61,780 nucleotides of DNA from Clostridium sp. DSM 17811 (GCF_018861905.1 NZ_JAHLDU010000023.1:1-61780); one strand, 5' to 3'; counted from the stretch's first letter, positions 43,460 to 52,608 are shown. Numbers and translations: made by a program. Notes: generated from the sequence alone by a model not told the origin.

Positions 43460-44620
43460 TTACCTCTTAGCCTGAATTAACATTCCAGTTTCTTTCATTT
43501 CATCTATAGAATGCTCAAAAAGATCATCTGATTTTTCTAAACCTTTTTCTTTATTTTGCTTTTTTACCCATGATGTAAATTCTTCCATGCCTTTTTCAAA
43601 TGTATATTCAGGTTTAAACTCACATAAGATTTTAGCTCTATTTGTATCTGCAATATTATGCCTAATATCTCCTTTTCTAAAATCTCCTGAAACGATTATT
43701 TCTGAATTTGAGCTATATAATTTTTTAAAAGTCTCTGCTAATTGCATAACAGAAATTTTTTCTCCAGTACCTACATTAATATGCTGGTAGTTCGTAGCAA
43801 CATTCTCAAGTGCGTTACAAGTGATAGCTGCAACATCACTGACATGAACAAAGTCCCTACTTTCTTTACCATCCTCAAAAATATTCAAGTTCTGATTTTT
43901 TAATAACAACTTAGAGAATATTGAAAGGATACCTGTATATGGATTGTTAAGTGACTGACCTGCTCCATACACGTTTTGATATCTAAAGATAGTATATGGT
44001 ATATTCATTGTAGGACACATTACCTCAAGCATTTTTTCCTGTGCAAGTTTCGTATATGCATAAAAAGAAATAGGCGTTAAAGGACACTCTTCTGTTGTAT
44101 TTCTTAGTTCTACTTCTCCGCCGCATACAGGACATTTTGCTTCAAAATCTCCACCCTTCATATCATCTATATCTCTTGATTTAGGAACAACAATCCCATG
44201 TTTTATGCAACAATACATCCCTTCTCCATAAACAGAACGTGATGAAGAAAGTATTATTTTTTTAATAGGAAACTTATTCTTTAATATGACTTCTAACAAA
44301 TTAGATGTACCCTTGATATTAACATCGGTATATCTATTAATTTCATACATCGATTGGCCTGTCCCTGTTTCAGCAGCAAGATGTATAATATAATCCACAC
44401 CTTCTAACGCTTCTTTTAAATCTTCAGAGTTACGAACATCACCTTTTATTACTTTACATTTGTCTTTTATATTTTGATATAAATAGGATTCTTTATAATT
44501 ATCTCCATGAATCTGTGGTGAAAAATTATCTAAAACAACAACCTCATATTTTTTATTTATATTTTCAACAATTGCATTTCCTATAAAACCTGAACCACCT
44601 GTAACAAGTACTCTTTTCAT
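43460..44620 (-). CDS. NAD-dependent nucleotide-sugar epimerase, dTDP-L-rhamnose 4-epimerase-like
   Basis: 386 residues from the ATG at 44620 (AAGGAAG 9 bases upstream; the longer start at 44677 is rejected). Extended SDR: VLVTGGSGFIGNAIVENI, HLAAETGTGQSMY, SSSRSVYGEG, FYAYTKLAQEKML with Tyr-x3-Lys. A Cys-rich insert separates the Ser and Tyr motifs (YCCIKHGIVV ... CPVCGGEVEL), a putative zinc ribbon that I recall from WbiB-type dTDP-L-rhamnose 4-epimerases. Such an enzyme would give dTDP-6-deoxy-L-talose. An alternative is a UDP-hexose epimerase. Confidence 0.8.
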   Translation of the reverse strand: MKRVLVTGGSGFIGNAIVENINKKYEVVVLDNFSPQIHGDNYKESYLYQNIKDKCKVIKGDVRNSEDLKEALEGVDYIIHLAAETGTGQSMYEINRYTDVNIKGTSNLLEVILKNKFPIKKIILSSSRSVYGEGMYCCIKHGIVVPKSRDIDDMKGGDFEAKCPVCGGEVELRNTTEECPLTPISFYAYTKLAQEKMLEVMCPTMNIPYTIFRYQNVYGAGQSLNNPYTGILSIFSKLLLKNQNLNIFEDGKESRDFVHVSDVAAITCNALENVATNYQHINVGTGEKISVMQLAETFKKLYSSNSEIIVSGDFRKGDIRHNIADTNRAKILCEFKPEYTFEKGMEEFTSWVKKQNKEKGLEKSDDLFEHSIDEMKETGMLIQAKR

Positions 44621-44730
44621 AATTAAAAGCTTCCTTCCTAGTATTTTCATTTTTAATTTTTCATTCGTTTTATGCATATCCTGTAGATTTAAATGTTGTC
44701 TCTCCTATATTTGTTTATATCACCTCACAT

Positions 44731-45369
44731 TTATACTGATAAATCTTCATGCCTATTAGCTTGGCTTCTCTCTTGACTTATTTCTTCATCTCTTGCCTTG
44801 ATTATTGAACCTTCAAGGATTCCTTCTGCTCTTAAAACCTTAAACACAGTTCTAAATATTATTAATGCATCTAATTTAAGCGACTTATTGTTTAGATAAT
44901 ATGCGTCATGCCTTGTTTTCTCATGATCATCGTTATTATCTCGACCATTAATTTGAGCCCACCCTGTAATTCCTGGACGCAGTGTATGAACTCCTACCTT
45001 TGTTCTTAACTCCTTAAGTTCATACTGATTATATAAAGCAGGTCTTGGTCCTACAAGTACCATATCCCCTTTAATAATGTTGATTATTTGTGGAAGTTCA
45101 TCCATACTTGTTTTACGTAGAATCTTCCCACTTGTCGTTACATAACTTTTTGATTTATCTAATTTGTCTGTTGCAACATTTGGAGTTCCCACCTTCATTG
45201 TCCTAAACTTATAAAATTTAAATAATTCATTGTTTTTACCTATTCTCACCTGAGTAAAAAAGACTGGACCTTTTGAATTCAACTTTATTATTACCCCTAC
45301 AATAATAAATAATGGCGATAATAATACCAATAATACTAAACTAACAATAACATTTAGAAATTTTTTCAT
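44731..45369 (-). CDS. Initiating sugar-phosphate transferase (bacterial sugar transferase family)
   Basis: 212 residues. One N-terminal membrane helix or re-entrant segment (VSLVLLVLLSPLFIIVGVII), then GPVFFTQVRIGKNNELFKFYKFRTMK, LRKTSMDELPQIINIIKGDMVLVGPRPAL with the catalytic DE pair, and HTLRPGITGWAQINGRD. It transfers hexose-1-phosphate to undecaprenyl phosphate to begin each repeat unit. A G7 Shine-Dalgarno run precedes the ATG. The 140 bp upstream hold the GC-rich 21-bp repeats. Confidence 0.93.
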   Translation of the reverse strand: MKKFLNVIVSLVLLVLLSPLFIIVGVIIKLNSKGPVFFTQVRIGKNNELFKFYKFRTMKVGTPNVATDKLDKSKSYVTTSGKILRKTSMDELPQIINIIKGDMVLVGPRPALYNQYELKELRTKVGVHTLRPGITGWAQINGRDNNDDHEKTRHDAYYLNNKSLKLDALIIFRTVFKVLRAEGILEGSIIKARDEEISQERSQANRHEDLSV

Positions 45370-45429
45370 AATACCGCCCCCCCTAAATCATTTTTATCCT
45401 GTAATGTTAATTGTTTCACAGCTGATCAC

Positions 45430-45530
45430 GCTACGAAGTAGACGCCTACAGTTGCGAAGCAGATGATTACGGCTGTGAAACAGCCGACTATGGCTGCGAC
45501 GCAGACGCGGCTACTCCATAGCCGACTCTG
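45430..45530. repeat. GC-rich 21-bp tandem hairpin repeats
   Basis: Units start at 45430, 45451, 45472, 45493 and 45510. Each opens with a small inverted repeat of the type CTGCGAAGCAG (variants CTACGAAGTAG, GCTGTGAAACAGC, CTGCGACGCAG), followed by an 8-10 base tail. Where arms differ, both sides change together, so pairing is kept. The last unit overlaps the 3' end of the capD-like gene. GC content is far above the surroundings. Confidence 0.85.
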
Positions 45531-47370
45531 CCAAAGTTCTATTGTATGTAGGAACTATTTCTCCTATTTTTTCAATTAACAGTTGTACATCATCTTTCTC
45601 AATAATCACTGCGAGCTCCAACATTTTCTCTTTCATTACACTTAAATCAGTAAATGTTGGTTTTCCTATAAATATTTTTTCATGTTTAGTGTTTGTAAGT
45701 CCTTCTTCACTCATTAAGAGCTCTTCATAAAGCTTTTCTCCCGGCCTTAGTCCCGTGACTTCAATCTTTATGTCTTTATCTGGAACAAAACCTGAAAGTT
45801 TTATTAAATCCCATGCCAAATCATATATTTTAACAGGCTTTCCCATATCTAACACGAATATTTCTCCACCTTGTGCATACGCTCCAGATTGAAGCACTAA
45901 TTGTGCAGCTTCGGGTATTGTCATAAAAAATCTTGTTATATCTTTATGAGTAAGTGTAACTGGTCCACCATGTTCTATTTGTTTTTTAAATAGTGGTATA
46001 ACTGACCCATTACTTCCTAGTACATTTCCAAATCTTACTGCTACAAAATGTGTTTTACTTATTTTATCCATTGATTGTATAATCATTTCACACATTCTTT
46101 TAGTTGCACCCATAACATTTGTTGGGTTTACCGCTTTGTCTGTAGATATCATAACAAATCTTTCTACATTAAATTTATGAGCACATTCAGCTACATTATA
46201 TGTTCCAAATACATTGTTTTTTATAGCCTCCATTGGGCTATTTTCCATTAGTGGGACATGTTTATGCGCCGCAGCATGGAAAACTATATTTGGTGAATAT
46301 TTTTTAAAAACATCTTCCAGCCTATCCTTATCTCTAACTGATCCTATAAGCACCAATAAATCTAATTTTGGATACTTATACTCAAGTTCCATTTGTAGGT
46401 CGTAAGCATTGTTTTCATATATATCAAATACAATTAATTGTTTTGGATTAAACTTTATAATTTGACGACAGAGTTCTGAACCAATTGACCCACCGCCACC
46501 TGTTACCAGTATTGTTTTATTAGTTATATAACTTGTTATGCCTTGCATATCGAGCTTTACTGCTTTACGTCCTAATAAATCCTCGATCTCAACTTTTCGA
46601 ATTTGATTTAATGAAACTTTACCATTTATTATTTCATACATACCTGGAATAATTTCTATTTTACAATTCGTTTTCTTACATATCTCGAGTATTTCTTTTT
46701 TATCTTCGTCATCTATTGTTGGAATAGCTATAAGTATTGTTTCTATGTTCTTTTCTATTACTATTTTAGGAATATCTTTTCGATTTCCAAGTACCTTTAC
46801 TCCAGCAATATTATTTCCTTTTTTATAGACTTCATCATCAATTACAGCTATTGGCATGTATTTACTCTGACTACTACTTTTCATTTCTTTTATAACCATA
46901 GCTGCAGCCGATCCGGCACCAATTATCATTACTCTTGATTGAACAATTTTACTGGCATTACAATTTATCATACTTTCAAATCTACCGTAAACTCTAAATG
47001 ACATTCTAAAACCGACTATAAAAATAATACTAAAAGCACAAGCTATTATACTTACTCCATAAGCGAATGAATGTCCAATAATTCTAACAAAAGCAATCAT
47101 CACAATATTAGAAGTAAGGCACGCACCAATAATAAGCATAAATTCATCAATACTTGCATATCTCCAAAGACTTTCGTAAAGCTTAAAAATATAAAAACAA
47201 GTTATGTAAATAACTGTTACAATTAATGCTATTTCTTTGTAACTACTTGAATAAAATCTGAAATTTTTATAATTATATATAAAAAAGAAAGCTAATATAT
47301 ATGCTAAATTTATTAAAACTGCATCGCTTAACATCAATATTGGTAATTTCCATTTTCCTAAAACTTTCAT
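45511..47370 (-). CDS. CapD/FlaA1-like nucleotide-sugar 4,6-dehydratase, membrane form
   Basis: 619 residues from the ATG at 47370 (GAGGG 5 bases upstream). Four or five N-terminal membrane helices, then a first Rossmann domain (VMIIGAGSAAAMVIKEM, LGNRKDIP) and the SDR catalytic domain (ILVTGGGGSIGSELCRQI, HAAAHKHVPLMENSPMEAI, MISTDKAVNPTNVMGATKR, FGNVLGSNGSVIPLFKKQI). Long-form CapD/PglF enzymes act on UDP-GlcNAc to give a 4-keto-6-deoxy sugar, here probably for the first sugar added by the 44731 transferase. The C-terminal codons lie within the 21-bp repeat array. Confidence 0.92.
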   Translation of the reverse strand: MKVLGKWKLPILMLSDAVLINLAYILAFFFIYNYKNFRFYSSSYKEIALIVTVIYITCFYIFKLYESLWRYASIDEFMLIIGACLTSNIVMIAFVRIIGHSFAYGVSIIACAFSIIFIVGFRMSFRVYGRFESMINCNASKIVQSRVMIIGAGSAAAMVIKEMKSSSQSKYMPIAVIDDEVYKKGNNIAGVKVLGNRKDIPKIVIEKNIETILIAIPTIDDEDKKEILEICKKTNCKIEIIPGMYEIINGKVSLNQIRKVEIEDLLGRKAVKLDMQGITSYITNKTILVTGGGGSIGSELCRQIIKFNPKQLIVFDIYENNAYDLQMELEYKYPKLDLLVLIGSVRDKDRLEDVFKKYSPNIVFHAAAHKHVPLMENSPMEAIKNNVFGTYNVAECAHKFNVERFVMISTDKAVNPTNVMGATKRMCEMIIQSMDKISKTHFVAVRFGNVLGSNGSVIPLFKKQIEHGGPVTLTHKDITRFFMTIPEAAQLVLQSGAYAQGGEIFVLDMGKPVKIYDLAWDLIKLSGFVPDKDIKIEVTGLRPGEKLYEELLMSEEGLTNTKHEKIFIGKPTFTDLSVMKEKMLELAVIIEKDDVQLLIEKIGEIVPTYNRTLAESAME

Positions 47371-47435
47371 AGAATCCCTCACTTTATCAAATTATAGATA
47401 ATATTAAATTTCTTATTATTTTGCTTTTTTCTGAT

Positions 47436-48149
47436 CTACTCACCTTTGATGGTTTCACCATACTTATACTCATAGTTATAGTAACCTTTCTTTTTAAGAT
47501 CCACTTTATTAAGTACTATACCCAATATTTTAGCATTTACCTTTTCAAGTAGTCCCTTGGCTTTTACAGCTGCATCACGTTCTGCTTCCTTTGAAGATAC
47601 AACTAGGAGGCATCCATCTGTATACTGAGCTAAAATTTGTGCATCTGTAACTAATATTATTGGAGGAGTATCTAAAATTATATAATCATATGTTTTCTTT
47701 AACTCCTCGATGAAATTTTTCATTTTAGCTGATCCTAAAAGTTCCGCGGGGTTTGGTGGTCTTGTACCTGAAGTTAAAACATGAAGGTTTGGTTGTACTG
47801 TCTCATGAATGCCTATATTTATATTTACTTTACCATCATCCGCATCATTTACCAGCATGTTAGATAAACCCTTTTCGTTAGAAAATCCAAAAACCTTATG
47901 TACTTGTGGTTTTCTTTGGTCACAATCTATTAATAAAGTCTTATTGCCACCTTGAGCCATAACCATAGCCAAATTTGAAGAAGTTGTAGTTTTTCCTTCT
48001 CCTGGTCCTGAACTAGTTAGAAGTAATGTTTTAATTTTTTTATCAAAAGAGGAGAACTGAATATTAGTCCTAAGAGTTCTATATGCCTCTGACATTGGTG
48101 AGTTAGGTTCCTTAAATGTTATTAAATCTAATTCTTTCATTTGATTCAC
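47436..48149 (-). CDS. CpsD-type tyrosine kinase (BY-kinase)
   Basis: 237 residues. Walker A SSGPGEGKTTTSSNL at about 46-60, Walker A' TLLIDCDQRKPQVH, Walker B YIILDTPPIIL, and a C-terminal tyrosine cluster (GYYNYEYKYG) as the autophosphorylation site. It works with the cpsC-like activator and is dephosphorylated by the cpsB-like phosphatase; the cycle controls polymer length and export. Start either GTG at 48149 or ATG at 48140; the latter is 11 bases from AAAGG. Confidence 0.93.
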   Translation of the reverse strand: MNQMKELDLITFKEPNSPMSEAYRTLRTNIQFSSFDKKIKTLLLTSSGPGEGKTTTSSNLAMVMAQGGNKTLLIDCDQRKPQVHKVFGFSNEKGLSNMLVNDADDGKVNINIGIHETVQPNLHVLTSGTRPPNPAELLGSAKMKNFIEELKKTYDYIILDTPPIILVTDAQILAQYTDGCLLVVSSKEAERDAAVKAKGLLEKVNAKILGIVLNKVDLKKKGYYNYEYKYGETIKGE

Positions 48150-48167
48150 TACCTTTACTAATTATTT

Positions 48168-48935
48168 TTAATGTTTGAATATCTGAAAAATACTTTTCTT
48201 TTTCTTTATTTTCTCCATATTTGCTTCTATGTCCTTATCTAATAACATAAGTTCTAAATTACTAGATACCTTTTTCTCTATATCCCTATCTAAAAATGTC
48301 GCTTCTCTAAATCCCTCGTTAAGGCCAGGGCATCTTCTATTTATAGAATGTGCATCTGACGCAATAAAATTTACCAAACCCTCTTTAACAAGTAACTTGG
48401 CACACTTTTGAACTTTTTTCCCAAATAAGCCTTGCAAACTTCCAGTATTAATCTGAAACAAACATCCCTCATCTATAAAATCATTTATAGCAGGAAGCGA
48501 TTCTATTATGTATTCATATCTTTCTGGATGTGCAAGTATAGGTTTAATACCCAGAACCCTTAGCTCATAAATTAGATCTAGAGCATCATTTGGTAATTTA
48601 TCCATTGGAAATTCAATAAGCATATAACTCGTTTCATTTATTCCTTTAATTTTTTTCTCTTTGCACAAATTTAGTGCATACTTATCTAGCATAACTTCTT
48701 GTCCTAGTAGTACTTCTATCTTTAAGCCTGCATTTTTAGAGACAAGCTTCACTTCTTGATACACGTTAAAAATCTTTTCATAATGATTTTCGTATCTACC
48801 CCTTATATAATGAGGAGTGGCTACTATAGTTTTGGTGCCTTTTTCTTCTGCCATCTTTAGCATCTTAATGCTCATTTCCATATCCTTTGAGCCATCATCA
48901 ATACCTGGGAGTATATGACTATGTATATCAATCAT
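48168..48935 (-). CDS. CpsB-type PHP-family tyrosine phosphatase
   Basis: 255 residues. PHP motifs: MIDIHSHILPGIDDGSKD, VATPHYIRGRYE, LAHPERYEYI and ASDAHSINRRCP, which together bind three metal ions. It removes phosphate from the BY-kinase tyrosine cluster. Located between the cpsC-like and cpsD-like genes, as in streptococcal capsule and bacillus eps clusters. Confidence 0.95.
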   Translation of the reverse strand: MIDIHSHILPGIDDGSKDMEMSIKMLKMAEEKGTKTIVATPHYIRGRYENHYEKIFNVYQEVKLVSKNAGLKIEVLLGQEVMLDKYALNLCKEKKIKGINETSYMLIEFPMDKLPNDALDLIYELRVLGIKPILAHPERYEYIIESLPAINDFIDEGCLFQINTGSLQGLFGKKVQKCAKLLVKEGLVNFIASDAHSINRRCPGLNEGFREATFLDRDIEKKVSSNLELMLLDKDIEANMEKIKKKKSIFQIFKH

Positions 48936-48947
48936 TCCATCGCCTTC

Positions 48948-49643
48948 TTACTTTTTATCTTCTATTATTCTAGGTATTACTCCAAGGACTGGTAACCCTA
49001 AGTATTTTTCTACATCGCTTTCGGTTTTTATAGTGTTATCCATGTATTCAAGTAGAAACACAACTCCAAGTGAAAGCATTAACCCTAAAAAAAGACCAAT
49101 AACCAAGTTTAATTTCTTGTTAGGGCTAATAGGATTTAAAGGAATAACGGCCTTATCCATTACTTGTATATCTCCACCTGTAGGATAAACCTTCTTTGTA
49201 GATTCTACAAAAGAGGTTGAAATAGCATTTACAGTCTTAAACACCTCTTCTGGGTCTTTACCCTTAGCTGTAATCATTAAAATTTGAGTTCCGGTTTTTG
49301 GAGTGACAGTAACGCCAGCTTTAATCTGATCTATTGTTAAATTACCCTTTAATTCATCAAGGGCACCTCGAGCTACTAAATCAGACTTAGCAATTTCGCT
49401 ATATGTTATAAGTAAATTTTGATACATAGTTATATCACTATTTAGTTGTGCTGATTGATTAGTGGTAGCCTGTGGCTTACCTACTATTATACTTGTGCTT
49501 GCTTCGTATGTTGGTTTTATAACAAAAAAGCTTAATATACCTGCAATTATTACAGTAGCAAGCGTTATGGTACCTATTAACAATAATCGTTCTTTTATTA
49601 TTGTTAAATAATCTTCAATACTAATATTTATTTCTTCATTCAT
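48948..49643 (-). CDS. CpsC/YveK-type chain-length regulator (Wzz domain)
   Basis: 231 residues with two membrane helices (LLIGTITLATVIIAGILSFFV near 17-37 and LVIGLFLGLMLSLGVVFLLEY near 184-204) enclosing a Wzz domain (KPTYEASTSIIVGKP, TITAKGKDPEEVFKTVNAIS). PLNPISPNKK before the second helix is the usual proline-rich signature. It activates the BY-kinase through its C-terminal tail. First gene of the exopolysaccharide operon. GGGGGGAAC precedes the ATG. Confidence 0.93.
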   Translation of the reverse strand: MNEEINISIEDYLTIIKERLLLIGTITLATVIIAGILSFFVIKPTYEASTSIIVGKPQATTNQSAQLNSDITMYQNLLITYSEIAKSDLVARGALDELKGNLTIDQIKAGVTVTPKTGTQILMITAKGKDPEEVFKTVNAISTSFVESTKKVYPTGGDIQVMDKAVIPLNPISPNKKLNLVIGLFLGLMLSLGVVFLLEYMDNTIKTESDVEKYLGLPVLGVIPRIIEDKK

Positions 49644-49678
49644 CTACAGTTCCCCCCAGTAAAAGTTCATATGTCCAT

Positions 49679-49711
49679 ATTATATCATTATTTACTTGTG
49701 AGGTAAATAAT
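49679..49711 (-). promoter_or_regulatory. Promoter and inverted repeat of the exopolysaccharide operon
   Basis: Minus-strand TATAAT at 49679-49684; TTTACC at 49702-49707 is the -35 with a 17-bp spacer. A perfect inverted repeat (ATTATTTAC / GTAAATAAT, 7-bp spacer, 49687-49711) covers the -35 and most of the spacer, suiting a repressor. Confidence 0.6.
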
Positions 49712-49799
49712 CCCTTCTAAAAAAGGAAAATAGGCATCTATGTTGAATTATACATGTAGGGTTTAATAAAAAGATCACTACATTTAAGGGGGATTCAAA

Positions 49800-51497
49800 T
49801 TGCGTAAAAAAATTATTACATCATTATTTATATTAGTATTCCTAATAGTGCAAATTATAGTACCAACTAATATTGCCCATGCAGCTATTACTCAAACTCT
49901 TACACTGGGTAGCACGGTTACTAGCGACATTGTCTCATCTAATGACCAAGATATATACAAAATCATACTTCCCACGGATGGTAAACTCAATATCAAAATG
50001 ATTACATCAAATAATAAAATAAATTTAAATTTAAAGGATGATAGTGGCAAGCAAGTATTATCTTATTATCCAAGTTTAGGAAATGGTAATTCATCTACAA
50101 CATGGTCCTTGCCTATTGATTTAAGCGCAGGTACTTATTATTTTACTGTTATAAAATATGTTTCAGATACTGTAAACTATAGTCTTGGAGTTAATTTTAC
50201 AGGGGTTAATACAAACGATGTAGAACCTAACAATGGTCCACTAACTGCGCAACCATTAACTTTAAATTCGGATCCACTCACAGGATTTATATCCGCCAAT
50301 GATGACCAGGATACGTATAAATTTACACTCCCACTCTCTGGCAGAATTGATGTCAAAATGCTTTCATCAATATACGGAGTAAATTTAAATTTAAATGATA
50401 ATGATGGCAAGCAAATATTTTCTAATTACGTAGGTTCGGGATCTGAACAATCTCCAAAGACATGGACACAACTTATTGATTTGAAAGCAGGAACTTATTA
50501 TATAAGTGTTTTAAAACAAGGCACTAGCCTATTAAACAATAATTCAAATACAGGTAAGTATACTCTTGCAGTTAATTATACCCCTGTATATAGCGATGAT
50601 GTAGAGCCTAATAATGGTACCTTAACTGCTCAACCATTAAATCTAAATTCTAATACTATCATTGGATTTATAGCATGTAATGATGACCAAAACACCTATA
50701 AAATAATTCTTCCAATAGATGGAGAAATTACTTTAAAAATGATTTCCTCAATTTATGAAGTAAATGCAAACTTAGCAGATAGTGACGGCAATCAAATATT
50801 CTCATCGCGCATTCGTTATGGATCGGATGCAACTCCTAAAACATGGTCGCAATCTGTTTCCTTAAAAGCAGGCACTTATTATTTTAGCGCTCTAAAACAA
50901 CCTTCAGGCCTTTTAAACAATAATTTAAACACTGGAAAATATACTGTCGCAGTTACAGCAGATGGTCAACCAGCACAATCATCAATACCAGTTTCTACAC
51001 TGCCTGTTAGTTCAGATGCAATCACGATTTCAAACAATCCAGTAGGAACCTTAGATGTTGTAACTTTAAAAAATTATCTGTTCACAGATGGTGACAAGAT
51101 AACTATATATTCAGATGCTTTTTCTCAAAAGACAATAGGATCCGGAACTATAAATTCAAACCAATATAGATCTACAATAACTACCTCTGAGCCATTAGCA
51201 CAAGCGGGTGGTTATGTATATGTAACAGTAACAAGCTTATACAAAACTGAAAGTTCAAGATTAGGCATTCAGTATAATAAAAAATCAGCTTATACTTCGA
51301 CTGATTTAAACGGTATGCCTGCCGGAACTGTTTTAATAGGAACTAAATCTTATACCCTTGAATATGCTAACAATTCAGCTAATAGTGCCGAAATTAGTAA
51401 TGCGATAGTTACTGGTGGAGATATTTATGTTAAAAATTTCTCAGGAAATTGGATAAATAATCTTACAGGTAAAACTGTAGACTCAAGTAATATGTAA
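49800..51497 (+). CDS. Secreted protein with three PPC-like domains and a C-terminal YAND module
   Basis: 565 residues from a TTG start (AAGGGGG 7 bases upstream). Signal peptide KKIITSLFILVFLIVQIIVP, ending NIAHA. Three repeats of about 120 residues match bacterial pre-peptidase C-terminal domains: DDQDTYKFTLPLSGRIDVKM, then WTQLIDLKAGTYYISVL, joined by DVEPNNG(P/T)LTAQPL. A Ser-rich linker and an Ig-like unit follow. Residues 509-565 are a YAND module (GTVLIGTKSYTLEYANN, GGDIYVKNFSGNW). Here the module is at the C-terminus, unlike the other four proteins. Divergent from the exopolysaccharide operon. Confidence 0.85.
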   Translation: MRKKIITSLFILVFLIVQIIVPTNIAHAAITQTLTLGSTVTSDIVSSNDQDIYKIILPTDGKLNIKMITSNNKINLNLKDDSGKQVLSYYPSLGNGNSSTTWSLPIDLSAGTYYFTVIKYVSDTVNYSLGVNFTGVNTNDVEPNNGPLTAQPLTLNSDPLTGFISANDDQDTYKFTLPLSGRIDVKMLSSIYGVNLNLNDNDGKQIFSNYVGSGSEQSPKTWTQLIDLKAGTYYISVLKQGTSLLNNNSNTGKYTLAVNYTPVYSDDVEPNNGTLTAQPLNLNSNTIIGFIACNDDQNTYKIILPIDGEITLKMISSIYEVNANLADSDGNQIFSSRIRYGSDATPKTWSQSVSLKAGTYYFSALKQPSGLLNNNLNTGKYTVAVTADGQPAQSSIPVSTLPVSSDAITISNNPVGTLDVVTLKNYLFTDGDKITIYSDAFSQKTIGSGTINSNQYRSTITTSEPLAQAGGYVYVTVTSLYKTESSRLGIQYNKKSAYTSTDLNGMPAGTVLIGTKSYTLEYANNSANSAEISNAIVTGGDIYVKNFSGNWINNLTGKTVDSSNM

Positions 51498-51516
51498 TAC
51501 CCCAAAGGTTTAACGT

Positions 51517-51556
51517 AAAAACGACTAGACTGATTTATATCAGTCTAGTCGTTTTT
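51517..51556. terminator. Bidirectional terminator
   Basis: A5 + ACGACTAGACTGA / TCAGTCTAGTCGT + T5, a 17-bp perfect stem with a 6-base loop, between convergent genes at 51497 and 51574. Confidence 0.92.
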
Positions 51557-51559
51557 ATT

Positions 51560-51572
51560 TACCCCAGGGGTA
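51560..51572. repeat. Small palindrome, left flank of the 51574 gene
   Basis: TACCCCAGGGGTA, one base from the stop codon of the 51574-52515 gene. A near-copy is at 52609 on the other side. Confidence 0.6.
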
Positions 51573-51573
51573 T

Positions 51574-52515
51574 TTAGTTAGCAGTTATAGTAATTGTTTT
51601 TGTTGATGCGTTTCCAGCTGCATCAGTAAGTGTTACATTTAATGTAATGCTATTACCTAATAGACCAAGGTAACCTTTTAAAGTTCCTACAGATACACCA
51701 GCTGCGCTAGGAGCATATGACCCAAGTAGATCAGCTACAGGAATAGTAACATCACCAGCATCATTTATTGTAAAAGTTTTAGTTTTTCCCATACAAGTGA
51801 TTTTTGCAGTGGCTTTTTCACTAGTATTAAGTTTTACAGCAGTAAACATATCAGTTGATTTTGCTAAGCCTAAGCTCACTTTAAAATTACCACTGGCATC
51901 CTTAGTAGCTAGAACTGGTTGTCCAATAGTTAAAGATACTGAATTAAGAATTGGAGCAGTTACATCTGCACTTGGAGTAGTTACAATCGGACTAGTTGGA
52001 TTTGTAACTTTAATCAGATTTAAACGTGCTAATAAATCTGCTCTTATTTTACCTGGTGCCGCATCAGTAAGTAATGCATTAACAGAAATCTTTGCGGTGT
52101 CTACATCTGTTTGTAGTTTGCTAATTTCAGCTTTAACTACTGCTTGCGTAGCTGCTAAAATTTGAGCAGCAGAGTTTATTGCAGTTGTAACCTTAGCGTC
52201 TAAATCCGCAGCATCAAAACTTATTTTCTGCGTAGCATTTTTGTAAATTACAGCTGGTATAGAATTTATTGACGCAGCTAATCCATTAACATTGCTGATC
52301 CATTCTCCATTGAAATTTTTAACATAAACCATTCCACCATCAACTATTGCACTAGTGATTTCTTTGAAATTTGCTGGATCATTAGCATAACTTAAATCAA
52401 ATGCTTTTGTTCCTATTACAACTGTGCCACTCCCCATTGCACCAAACGCTGAGATAGTCGTAGTTGACGCTATCATAACAGAAGCAAGGAATGAACCTAT
52501 AATTTTCTTATTCAT
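51574..52515 (-). CDS. Secreted YAND-module protein with the shared C-terminal domain
   Basis: 313 residues. Signal peptide 1-26 (MNKKIIGSFLASVMIAS, ISAFGA). YAND module 30-78 (VVIGTKAFDLSYAND, GGMVYVKNFNGEW), nearly the same as in the 994-aa protein and followed by the same NSIPAVIYKNAT strand. A helical region (TAINSAAQILAATQAVVKAE, DVDTAKISVNALL) leads to a C-terminal domain of about 110 residues (KDASGNFKVSLGLAKSTDMF, VSVGTLKGYLG, VTLTDAAGNASTKTITI). That domain is shared with the 58226 protein, whose N-terminus is of the other module class. G-run site before the ATG. No anchor motif. Confidence 0.83.
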   Translation of the reverse strand: MNKKIIGSFLASVMIASTTTISAFGAMGSGTVVIGTKAFDLSYANDPANFKEITSAIVDGGMVYVKNFNGEWISNVNGLAASINSIPAVIYKNATQKISFDAADLDAKVTTAINSAAQILAATQAVVKAEISKLQTDVDTAKISVNALLTDAAPGKIRADLLARLNLIKVTNPTSPIVTTPSADVTAPILNSVSLTIGQPVLATKDASGNFKVSLGLAKSTDMFTAVKLNTSEKATAKITCMGKTKTFTINDAGDVTIPVADLLGSYAPSAAGVSVGTLKGYLGLLGNSITLNVTLTDAAGNASTKTITITAN

Positions 52516-52608
52516 GTATTTATACCCCCATTTTCAATTTTATGTTATACATATATTAATATAATTCTATAACGGGGCGCTTAATTCCTCTTTATTTCGA
52601 TAAATATT

